Source: QHWT01 sp963755695 | Lineage (GTDB): Bacteria > Acidobacteriota > Vicinamibacteria > Vicinamibacterales > 2-12-FULL-66-21 | DNA length: 64,000 nt | Assembly: GCA_963755695.1 (NCBI GenBank) | Contig: CAVWLB010000010.1 | Span: forward strand, 1,302,001-1,366,000 | Direction: 5' to 3' | Part shown: positions 8,069-15,883 of the stretch, piece by piece | How the letters are laid out: each line of letters begins with the position of its first letter | Position numbering within the stretch: position 1 is the first letter of the stretch | Notes under the pieces: model-generated | Told to the model about the DNA's origin: nothing | Databases searched by the model: none | The model's input: the letters and a program-made list of their open reading frames with translations, nothing else | Program-made: the position numbers and the translations under genes

Positions 8069-10360
8069 TCACCGTCGCAGGCTCACTTCGATCCCGATTG
8101 ACGCCCTGAAGGGAACAAGCGACCGCGCAAATCCCACCGCTTCGCCGGTGATCGGCCGCACGAACCCGTCGGCAATTCCTTCATTGTGACGATTGAGCGC
8201 GTTCAGAACCTCACCGAAGACGGTTAGGCCGTGCCGCGATGAAGAGAACCGTCGCTCAACCCGGGCGTCCAGGCGTGCGTAAGGGGCGAGCCGGACATCG
8301 TTGCGGTGGTCGCCGATGACCAGCTTCCCGTTAGTCACAGTGAAGTAGCCGGGGATCGGAACGCCCGATGCGGTCCGCAGCACCAGGCCTACGGTCGTCA
8401 GATGTCCGAGGCGGAAGACGCCCGCGGCGTTGAGGGAGTGCCGGCGATCGAAGTCACTCCAAAACGCTTCATTCGTGCCGGTGTCCGTCTGCCGCGCAAT
8501 CGCATAGGTATATGAGACCCATCCCGACACCGGAGCGGTGCTCGCAGACGTGACCACCAGCTCGACTCCTCGAAAGTCGCCAGAGAGCGAGTTCCGGTAG
8601 CCATTCGGAACCAACGGATCGAGTGCCACCTGGTCGATCACCGTCGAGAGTCGCTCTGGCCCGCGCAGCACCTGGTTCTCGCGACGCGCGAACAGCGTCG
8701 CCTGCCACGACAGCCGCGACCTTCGCTGCTCGATGCCGACATCGACATGGGTGGCGCGCTCGGGCACGAGTGCCGAAGATCCGGACCGACCCACAATCGC
8801 GTCGAGCTCGGGGAATTGGCGTGAAGCGCCAGCGGACGCATTGACGATCCATCCCGGCTTCACTCGCCACGCCGCAAGGATCCATGGAGTCCAGGCGCGT
8901 TCGTGTACGAGCATCGAGTCGCTGACCCGTACGCCACTCTCGAACGACAAGCCATGAGGCGCGGCGCGTGCGAAGTTCGCATAGACGCCGTTCGTCGTCC
9001 ATCTGGTGCGAAAGGCATCGGGCCGGTTGAGGGTATCAGCGGTATCGAGGTAGCGTGCGCCGGATGTCCCGGACACGTCGACGCCGGACTCGAGCAGGCC
9101 GCCGAAGACCGCCTGCAGTACTTCACCTCGATAGCCGAGCGTCCGGTTGGTGCTGCGTCCGGCGACCTGACCCGTGGTCAAGGTGGTGACGAGTTCCTGA
9201 CCGACGAACGACACGCGTTGACGGACGACGGTGCGCGACCCGATCGTCGACCGCCATCCGACAGTGAACAGGACGGCGTGGTCGGTCCCATTGCCCAGCG
9301 GCGCCTCCAGCGGTTCATCGACGGTATCCAGCGCCGATCGACCGGCAAGCGCCGTCACGCTGACCTGCTGCGCCGGCGACATGTCGTAGACCAACTTCCC
9401 ATGCAGGTCTGCGAACGCGAACCCGACATCGTTCGCGGACAATCGTTTCGGCGGCCAGGTGCGATAGCTGTTACGCACACCCGCGATCCAGGAGCCGCGG
9501 CCGACGTTCCCGAGCGGACCCTCGCCGGCGACCGCCGCGCTCGTGCCTCCAGCCCGAGCGCTGACACGCGTGAAGTCCCGCGAGCCCTCCTTCAGGCTGA
9601 CTTCGAGCTGACCACCGAGGACGTCTTGGTATCGGCGTGGATAGGCACCGGCCTGAAGTGTCTCCTGATCTACGACGTCGCTGGCGAACATGGACAGCGA
9701 TCCCGCATCGTTCCGGCCGTAGATCGCATGCTGCAGCCACGGCGTGGCCACACCGTCGATGACGATTCCAATCTGACGGTAAGGACTGCCGCGCACCGAG
9801 AACTCGCTGCGAAAATCATCCCCAGCAACGACTCCTGGCATCGCGTGAACGGCTTCGAGCCCGTCACCGGCCAGGACGCTGCTGGCGGCTCGCAGAGCAC
9901 CGGTGCTGACTGTTGTCGTGGACCCACCCCGATCGAGCGGCTGCAGGTCTGCGCCCCACACCGTGACCTGGTCGCTGTATTTGGCCGCGTCTTCTGTGGT
10001 TGATGCTTTCGTTCTTGTGCCTGGGGTTCGAGGTCCGGACGGCGGTCGCGGAGGCAGTTCGTCGGCGGCTGTCGAACGATCACGAACGACCAGGATCAGT
10101 CGGCCGGGGCCGGGCGCCGCCTTCAGGCCATGCGGAGCCAGGAGTTCGTCGAGTTGTTGCCTTGGGGTTGCGGCATGCGGCTCGACCACAACGCGCATGC
10201 TCGGCTTGACGATCTCCGAGCTGAACACGATCGCCAGCCCACGCTGTTGCAGGAGTCGCAGCGCGTCTTCCAGGCGGCGGCCGCGAAAGACCTGCTGGTC
10301 CGCCGCTGAGGCGCCAACCGAACCGAGCAGCAGTACGAGGGCACACGCGATGTGCCGCAT
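8069..10360 (-). CDS. TonB-dependent receptor with STN signalling domain (FecA-like transducer)
   Basis: A 763-residue outer-membrane receptor. After a signal peptide (residues 1-20) comes a secretin/TonB N-terminal STN domain at about 22-95 (LEDALRLLQQRGLAIVFSSE and QLDELLAPHGL), a Pro/Thr linker, a plug at about 130-240 (DGLEAVHAMPGVVAGDDF; VRGSPYRQIGIVIDGV) and the barrel. The STN domain of such transducers contacts a FecR-type protein in the periplasm, so ligand binding outside can switch on an ECF sigma factor. Gene order and spacing agree: it starts 12 bases after the fecR-like gene, which overlaps the sigma factor gene. The ligand is unknown; iron chelates are typical of the family, but acidobacterial members may import sugars or peptides. 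Confidence 0.9.
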   Translation of the reverse strand: MRHIACALVLLLGSVGASAADQQVFRGRRLEDALRLLQQRGLAIVFSSEIVKPSMRVVVEPHAATPRQQLDELLAPHGLKAAPGPGRLILVVRDRSTAADELPPRPPSGPRTPGTRTKASTTEDAAKYSDQVTVWGADLQPLDRGGSTTTVSTGALRAASSVLAGDGLEAVHAMPGVVAGDDFRSEFSVRGSPYRQIGIVIDGVATPWLQHAIYGRNDAGSLSMFASDVVDQETLQAGAYPRRYQDVLGGQLEVSLKEGSRDFTRVSARAGGTSAAVAGEGPLGNVGRGSWIAGVRNSYRTWPPKRLSANDVGFAFADLHGKLVYDMSPAQQVSVTALAGRSALDTVDEPLEAPLGNGTDHAVLFTVGWRSTIGSRTVVRQRVSFVGQELVTTLTTGQVAGRSTNRTLGYRGEVLQAVFGGLLESGVDVSGTSGARYLDTADTLNRPDAFRTRWTTNGVYANFARAAPHGLSFESGVRVSDSMLVHERAWTPWILAAWRVKPGWIVNASAGASRQFPELDAIVGRSGSSALVPERATHVDVGIEQRRSRLSWQATLFARRENQVLRGPERLSTVIDQVALDPLVPNGYRNSLSGDFRGVELVVTSASTAPVSGWVSYTYAIARQTDTGTNEAFWSDFDRRHSLNAAGVFRLGHLTTVGLVLRTASGVPIPGYFTVTNGKLVIGDHRNDVRLAPYARLDARVERRFSSSRHGLTVFGEVLNALNRHNEGIADGFVRPITGEAVGFARSLVPFRASIGIEVSLRR

Positions 10361-10372
10361 ATCATCACGATT

Positions 10373-11359
10373 CTAGCGCGCCGTCGCCGGCCTCGAAACG
10401 AGCAATTCGCCAGCTTCAAGGCGGTACTGCAATCCGCTCGTCGCGAGTGCGACACCCAGCGCCTCTTCGGCTTTCAGCCCATCGACCGAACCGTGCAACA
10501 CGATCCGCCGTGCGGCCTCGGCAACATCCGGATTCGAGTAACGAAGCGTCCACCCTTCTTCAGCGACGATGTGCTCGAGAAAAACATGAAGCGGCCGTCC
10601 CTCGATCGCAAAGGGGGGTGCCACGTCCGTCGTCCACCTCCAGTCGGATCCGAAGGACTGCACCTGTCGAACGGCAATGCTGCTCGTCGTCACCATGGCT
10701 TCCGTACCGGCAGTGGCAGCCCTGATGTCTTGGCCGCGCCGGATCTCAACGGTGCCGGTTCGTACGCGTAGCCGAAGCGCCGATCCGGTCAAGCGCGCCT
10801 CGAACTGCGTGCCGACATCGCGAATCGTTCCCATCAGCGTCCGGACTTCGAAGCCGGGCGACCCATCGGAAGTCGCGATATAGACCGCGCCCGCGGTCAC
10901 CTCGATTGCCGCCGGCGCGAGAAAGACGAGACGCGATGCCCGGTCGATCCGCACCGAGCTTCCATCGGCGGCTTGCAGTGCTGCACGCGACGCGCCGTCG
11001 GTCTCGACGACATCGCCAAGGTGAATCGCGGTGGACACGGATAGAGGCTGCCGGGGAGCGGTGCGCTCGTGTGCTCGCGTGACGATCGGCCGCCCCTGAA
11101 TTCGTTCGCCGATCGCGACGACCTGATTGCTTGGCGCTACGACTACGCTCGGACGGTTCATCCAGACGGCAATCACGAGCGCTGCGGCCACTCCGAGCAA
11201 ACCGATCGCTGCACCGTGGCGGATCATGCGTCGCCGCCGATTGGCGCGCCAGGCACGGTGAACCGCCTCGTGGACGCGCGCGGTGCGCTCGGCCGACGGA
11301 TCCGGTGGCGCTCCGGCCAGTCGTAGGAGTTGGGCGGTCACGTCTTCCTCGTCAACCAT
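10373..11359 (-). CDS. FecR-type anti-sigma/sensor protein
   Basis: A 328-residue inner-membrane protein: cytoplasmic N-terminus of about 45 residues, one membrane span at about 47-66 (GAAIGLLGVAAALVIAVW), then a periplasmic FecR domain (GDVVETDGASRAALQAADGSSVRIDR; GTIRDVGTQFEARL) and a C-terminal STN-like region (YSNPDVAEAARRIVLHG) that would meet the receptor. It relays the signal from the TonB receptor to the ECF sigma factor. The start overlaps the end of the sigma gene by 8 bases, and GGGAG lies 5 bases before the ATG. Confidence 0.9.
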   Translation of the reverse strand: MVDEEDVTAQLLRLAGAPPDPSAERTARVHEAVHRAWRANRRRRMIRHGAAIGLLGVAAALVIAVWMNRPSVVVAPSNQVVAIGERIQGRPIVTRAHERTAPRQPLSVSTAIHLGDVVETDGASRAALQAADGSSVRIDRASRLVFLAPAAIEVTAGAVYIATSDGSPGFEVRTLMGTIRDVGTQFEARLTGSALRLRVRTGTVEIRRGQDIRAATAGTEAMVTTSSIAVRQVQSFGSDWRWTTDVAPPFAIEGRPLHVFLEHIVAEEGWTLRYSNPDVAEAARRIVLHGSVDGLKAEEALGVALATSGLQYRLEAGELLVSRPATAR

Positions 11360-11978
11360 TGCTGCTCCCGGAGTCTGAGATCACAGAGGGGCGCCGAAGT
11401 CGACCGCCGGCTGCGTGCGCGAATCCTTCTCGGAACGCCTGACGCGCTCTCGTCAAGAGCGATTCCGCGGCCTTGTATCCAAGACCCAGCCGCCGGCCGA
11501 TCTCCTCGACCGGTGTGCCCTCCATGTACTTCCATACCAACGCTTGACCGTACTTGCCCGGCAAGTGATCGAGCGTCGTGCGCACGAGGCGCGACAACTC
11601 GTGACGCTCGTACTCCCTCTCGGGATCGTCGCCGGAGAGGACGGCGATGGCGTCGAGAACGTCTCGCGCTTCGGCGCTGTCATCTGCCAGCGGCAGCTGC
11701 GTCCCTCTTCCAGAGCGTTCGTACCAGGCGCTAATCTCATGCCGGCAGAAGGAGCATACCCACGTAAAGAGCAGTGCCTCGCCACGGTAGGTGCCCATCT
11801 TCGCCAGCGCCTTGACCAAAGTCACTTGCGCGACATCCTCGGCGGCCTCATCGTCACCGCCGAGGCGGACTCGTGCGAACCGAAACACCCTCGGGAAGTA
11901 TTCCGCGAAGAACTCCTCAAAGGCCGGTTCGTCTCCGGCCCGTAGCCGGCGCACGAGATCCTGATCGCGCTGCTGCAT
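11352..11978 (-). CDS. ECF-family RNA polymerase sigma factor
   Basis: From the ATG at 11978 the protein is 208 residues: MQQRDQDLVRRLRAGDEPAFEEFF, the sigma2 region, then DVAQVTLVKALAKMGTYRG (region 2.4), and sigma4 at about 140-190 (TLDHLPGKYGQALVWKYMEGTPVEEIGRRLG). No sigma3 domain is present, as is usual for ECF factors. It probably transcribes the downstream receptor when released by the FecR-like protein. A GTG at 12032 would lengthen the protein by 18 residues that have no family match, so the internal ATG is preferred. It is the first gene of a three-gene surface signalling operon and may be preceded in the same transcript by the secreted protein gene. Confidence 0.92.
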   Translation of the reverse strand: MQQRDQDLVRRLRAGDEPAFEEFFAEYFPRVFRFARVRLGGDDEAAEDVAQVTLVKALAKMGTYRGEALLFTWVCSFCRHEISAWYERSGRGTQLPLADDSAEARDVLDAIAVLSGDDPEREYERHELSRLVRTTLDHLPGKYGQALVWKYMEGTPVEEIGRRLGLGYKAAESLLTRARQAFREGFAHAAGGRLRRPSVISDSGSSNG

Positions 11979-12068
11979 CCGCGTTCTCGATCGCGCTCTC
12001 CCGAGAATAGATGGAAAAATCGCAGTGGGCACTACGAACGCTTGCCGTGAGGCCGCCGGCTGCTTGCG

Positions 12069-13016
12069 TCACGGAATCCGATAACGAATCAGCTCGGAAC
12101 GCTCTCCATTGGTGCGGTCGACGCTCAGCACCAGACCAATGTTCGGCGCGTAAAACTTGTCTTCGCGACCGTCGGGTTCGAGCGGTGTGAATTCTCGCGT
12201 GACCAGGCAGGTGTGCGAGCACGATGCCGCCGGCACTGTCGCCGATGCGCTGATGCTGCGATTGGTTGCCGCATCTTCGGCGTCGCCGAGCAGGAACTCC
12301 TGGCGATAGGTATCCCCAACGCGCGGCACCGCTTGCATGATGATGCCGGGGCGAGCTTCGTCAACACCCCCACGCCACGAACCCTCCACGTTGACGACCC
12401 GGCCGTTCTCCATCTCCTGGGTCTGCTCACCGCAGTACCACACGCTGCCGTCTACGCGCTGCGCGAAAAAGTCGAGCGTGTCCTCGGTGGTCTGGCCGTT
12501 CTGTTTGACGACGTCGTGGACGACCGTGCACGGAACACCCTGGATCCGTACGACCCTGCCGAGTACCTCTACAGTGTTCAGTTCCGATGGACTCCGATAC
12601 ACCCACTGCGATCCGGGGATTAACGGAAAGAACCGATTCGGAGCGACGCTCTTTCCGATCTGGAGGGGATTCACGAAGTCGCCGGGATCGAACGATGGAT
12701 CGTATGGCGCGTCGCCAAGCCGATCGCAGAGGTCGTCGCGCGCCTCGAACTGTTCCGAACACAATTGCGTGCTTTCGACTCGCGCGGCCTTTGCTTCGGC
12801 CAGGCACGAGCCACGTTCCGCAGCGTCGGCCGTATTGAGACAGCGGCCGACCTCGATCTCATAGTTATCCATCACATCATGGCCACATGCTGTTCTGGCA
12901 ATCCTGGCGGTCCGCGAGCAGACGCCGTTGTCGTTTGCCGGCTGCGCCTGTGAACGTTCCGCGCCGAACAGCGTGAATACGACAAGATACGCCAATACCG
13001 CCGGGCTGATTCTCAT
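12069..13016 (-). CDS. Secreted hypothetical protein
   Basis: A 315-residue exported protein with a clear signal peptide (MRISPAVLAYLVVFTLFGA, cleaved after AQA). AAGGAG lies 7 bases before the ATG. The first 80 residues contain six cysteines in a helical, Glu/Ala-rich segment (CSRTARIARTACGHD; CLNTADAAERGSCLAEA), probably disulphide-linked. The rest is beta-rich with a PLIPGSQWVYRSP motif, found in uncharacterised secreted proteins with a beta-sandwich or lipocalin-like fold. No catalytic motif is visible. It lies 90 bases upstream of the sigma factor gene on the same strand and may share its transcript. Confidence 0.75.
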   Translation of the reverse strand: MRISPAVLAYLVVFTLFGAERSQAQPANDNGVCSRTARIARTACGHDVMDNYEIEVGRCLNTADAAERGSCLAEAKAARVESTQLCSEQFEARDDLCDRLGDAPYDPSFDPGDFVNPLQIGKSVAPNRFFPLIPGSQWVYRSPSELNTVEVLGRVVRIQGVPCTVVHDVVKQNGQTTEDTLDFFAQRVDGSVWYCGEQTQEMENGRVVNVEGSWRGGVDEARPGIIMQAVPRVGDTYRQEFLLGDAEDAATNRSISASATVPAASCSHTCLVTREFTPLEPDGREDKFYAPNIGLVLSVDRTNGERSELIRYRIP

Positions 13017-13060
13017 GACGAAACTCCTTCATCGGGCGTGGCCGGTGCACCATGGTGAGT

Positions 13061-13088
13061 GGCGCCTCTGAAGAGGCGCCCTGCAAAC
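13061..13088. repeat. REP-like hairpin (single)
   Basis: GGCGCCTC-TGAA-GAGGCGCC is a perfect 8-bp stem with a four-base loop followed by CTGCAAAC. It has the same design as the two hairpins at 18798-18890 (stem, four-base loop, then CTACAAA), so it belongs to one repeat family. Confidence 0.6.
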
Positions 13089-13234
13089 CCTCTGGCGTAG
13101 GCCGTCGACAAGCCTTTAGAGGTAAGAGGGCAGAAACCATCGAGATCCTTCGCCCTCGAAGGATTTCCCTCATGCGTGCCGTGATTGCCGGACATGGCAG
13201 TTTGAGATTCAGCCGAGTAGAGTACGTGACCTTG

Positions 13235-14438
13235 ATGCAGCCAACGGCAGGTCACGACATCAAACGCCGCCCTCGGATCACAACCATCGCCGCGACCATG
13301 TTCCTCGCATCCACGGTGTGGACAGTGATGCCGGGCGATCGTGTCCAGGGCGACGCTCCAGATCACTCATCACGGTTGGGGCCTCCGATTGCGGGACGCC
13401 TACGGCAGGGGACCGCGTCGTCGCGGGTCTCCCCTGAACGAATGAACGCGATCTACGAAGAAGTGAAGACCCCGTACAAGCACGGCATCGTCATCGAGCC
13501 CCCGGCAGGAAAGAAGGTGGATTGTCCCGCGGTGTTTCGCCACGATGGCAAGTGGTACATGGTGTACGTCCAGCTGGAGCCGGCACCAGAACAGGGATAC
13601 ACCACAGAGTTGGCCGAGAGCACCGACCTGCTTCACTGGAGACCGCTCGGCACCATCCTGCCGCGCGGTCCGGACGGGGCCTGGGACCACGCCAACGCCG
13701 GCGGAGGCGTCGCACTCTTCGATACGAAATGGGACGGCAGCGGCGAACTCCAGAAATATGCCGGGCGCTACTGGCTTTCGTACCTCGGCGGCAAGGGCTA
13801 TGGATACGAGGTCGTGCCGCTGCACATTGGCCTCGCCTCTACCGACGATCCGTCTGAAGCCGAAGGCGTGGTCGAAGGTCGCCTCGCCGATTCTGTCGAG
13901 TACCGATGAGGGAGCGCGGGCAGGGGAAAGCGGGACACTCTACAAAAGCTACATCCTCAAGGACGAGTCCCAATCCCTCGGGGCGCCGTTCGTGATGTTC
14001 TATAACGCCAAGCCGCTCACCGGCAGCGAAAAGATCTTCGCCGCCGTGTCGGACGATCTCCGGAAATGGCGGCGCATCGGCGAAGAACCGGTGCTCGAAA
14101 ACCCTGTTCCTCCCGGCCCAGCACGCAACGTCATCAGCGGCGACCCGCAAGTCGTGCGGATGGGGGACGAGTGGGTCATGTTCTACTTCGGTGCGTTCTG
14201 GAAGCCGGGCGCCTTCGACACATTTGCCGCGTCGAAGGACTTGCTTCACTGGACGAAGTGGACGGGTGAGGATCTGATTCGTCCCTCCGAGCCGTACGAC
14301 GCGGTGTTCGCTCACAAGCCGTGGCTGATCAAGCACGACGGCGTGGTCTACCACTTCTACACCGCGGTCAGCGACACCAAGGATCAGCACCGGGCGATTG
14401 CCGTGGCGACATCGAAGCCCGTCGCCGACCGCCATTGA
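13235..14438 (+). pseudogene. Secreted GH43/GH130-like glycosidase, broken by one frameshift
   Basis: The first part, to about 13867, includes a hydrophobic leader (MFLASTVWTVMPG), then KKVDCPAVFRHDGKWYMVYVQ and STDLLHWRPLG, the repeating blade motifs of five-bladed beta-propeller glycosidases and phosphorylases. The same fold continues in the next frame from about 13869 (GTLYKSYIL, AVSDDLRKWRRIG, GDPQVVRMGDEWVMFYFG, DLLHWTKW) to the stop at 14438. Removing one base at 13868 (GGCGTGG to GGCTGG) joins both parts into one protein of about 400 residues. The start is uncertain: ATGs at 13235 and 13298 are both possible. It would act on extracellular or periplasmic glycans. Confidence 0.75.
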
Positions 14439-14488
14439 TGTTGACCAGCGGGCTCGCACGTCAACTCGAAGTTATTACGGCAGCACCT

Positions 14489-15298
14489 CTATTCCTGGTA
14501 ATAGACCGTCAGTCCGCCATCGACGAAATAGGTCGTGCCAGTTACGTAGTCGCTCTCATGTGACGCGAGGAACACCGCAAGTCCCGCGACGTCGGCCGGC
14601 TGGCCGATCCGCCCGAGAGGAATCTGGCGAACGAGCGACTGCAGCCGGTCCTGATCGTTCAGCAGCGTCGCATTGATCGGCGTCTCGATGGCGCCAGGCG
14701 CAATGCCGTTTATCGTGATCCCCAGGGGCCCGAGCTCCACCGCCAGCGTCCGCGTGAGCATCCGCAGGGCCCCCTTGCTCGCGCAGTACGGAGAAAAGTT
14801 CGGATACGCCAGTTCTTCGTGCACCGAACTGATGTTGATGATTTTTCCCGGGCGCTCCGAAGCCTTGCACTGCCGAACGAATGCCTGGGTCGCAAAGAAG
14901 AGGCCCTTGAGGTTCACGTCGAGCACGGCATCGAAGTCCGCCTCGGTGACTTCCCAGAATGGCGAGTGCCTTTCGATTCCGGCGTTGTTGACCAGCACGT
15001 CGAGGCCGCCGAGCGCTTCGGCGCTTCGGGTTACCAGATCGCGCGCCTCCGCGAGATTGCCAAGGTTCGCGCGAATAACGACCGCGCGACGTCCGAGCGC
15101 TTGAACGTCGGCCATGGCTTCCTCGGCGCCGCTCAGATCGGTGTTGTAGTTGATGACGACGTCGGCGCCTTCCTCCGCGAATCGGATTGCGATACCCCGT
15201 CCGATGCCTTTGCTGCTGCCGGTGACGAGCGCCCGGCGGCCGAGCAGCCGGCCGCTGCGTCCAGGACCCGTGGTTTTGAGCGTCGCCGTCATTGACAT
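14489..15298 (-). CDS. SDR-family oxidoreductase, glucose 1-dehydrogenase type
   Basis: About 269 residues of classical short-chain dehydrogenase. The NAD(P)-binding motif TGSSKGIGRG lies near residue 28, NNAG near 110, the catalytic serine in ISSVHEE, and Tyr/Lys in YCASK; the C-terminal part DVAGLAVFLASHESDYVTGTTYFVDGG is typical of glucose 1-dehydrogenase and related sugar or 3-oxoacyl reductases. A basic residue after the glycine motif does not settle NAD versus NADP. Convergent with the glycosidase gene, which may hint at sugar metabolism, but the exact substrate is unknown. ATGs at 15298 and 15292 are both possible starts. Confidence 0.88.
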   Translation of the reverse strand: MSMTATLKTTGPGRSGRLLGRRALVTGSSKGIGRGIAIRFAEEGADVVINYNTDLSGAEEAMADVQALGRRAVVIRANLGNLAEARDLVTRSAEALGGLDVLVNNAGIERHSPFWEVTEADFDAVLDVNLKGLFFATQAFVRQCKASERPGKIINISSVHEELAYPNFSPYCASKGALRMLTRTLAVELGPLGITINGIAPGAIETPINATLLNDQDRLQSLVRQIPLGRIGQPADVAGLAVFLASHESDYVTGTTYFVDGGLTVYYQE

Positions 15299-15353
15299 CA
15301 ATTAGAGACTGCTGGTAACAACGCGTCAACGGACAGACGGAGCAGGGGGGCGA

Positions 15354-15770
15354 GTGCAGCTTCACACCTATCTGAACTACGGCGGGAACTGCGAGGAGGC
15401 CTTCAGGTTCTACGAAAAGCACCTGGGCGGGAAAATCACGATGATGATGAGGCACGGGGAGCAGCCGGACGGGCGTGCCGTGGCAGCCGACTGGGCGCAT
15501 GCCGTCCTGCATGCACGAATGGACATCGGCGGAACGGAGCTCCTGGGAGCCGATATTCCGCCCGATCGCTTTCAGCCGATGCGCAGCGCATACCTGTCCC
15601 TCACGCTCGACAGCGACGAGGAAGCCGACCGCGTGTTCGGCCTGCTGTCGGATGGCGGGCAGATTTTCATGCCGATGCAGGAAACGTTCTTTGCCTCCCG
15701 GTTTGCGATGCTCAGAGACAAGTTCGGGACGTCCTGGATGCTCCTGCATCCAAAGCCTCAGAGCACGTGA
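15354..15770 (+). CDS. PhnB-like VOC-superfamily protein
   Basis: A 138-residue protein starting at GTG with AGGGGGG a few bases upstream. MQLHTYLNYGGNCEEAFRFY, HLGGKITMMMRHG, the ELLGAD strand and DKFGTSWMLL match PhnB/'3-demethylubiquinone methyltransferase-like' VOC proteins, which form glyoxalase-fold dimers. Members of this family often act as small-molecule-binding or metal-dependent enzymes of unknown substrate. It is divergent from the SDR gene across 55 bases. Confidence 0.85.
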   Translation: MQLHTYLNYGGNCEEAFRFYEKHLGGKITMMMRHGEQPDGRAVAADWAHAVLHARMDIGGTELLGADIPPDRFQPMRSAYLSLTLDSDEEADRVFGLLSDGGQIFMPMQETFFASRFAMLRDKFGTSWMLLHPKPQST

Positions 15771-15883
15771 CGGAATGCCTCACGTTTTCAATCGGGTCAC
15801 ATCCTTCATTCGATCCGATCGCTAAAGTTGGACGCGGACAGCAACCTTTCCACCGACGGCTGCGCGTCCTGTAGGATGACAGT

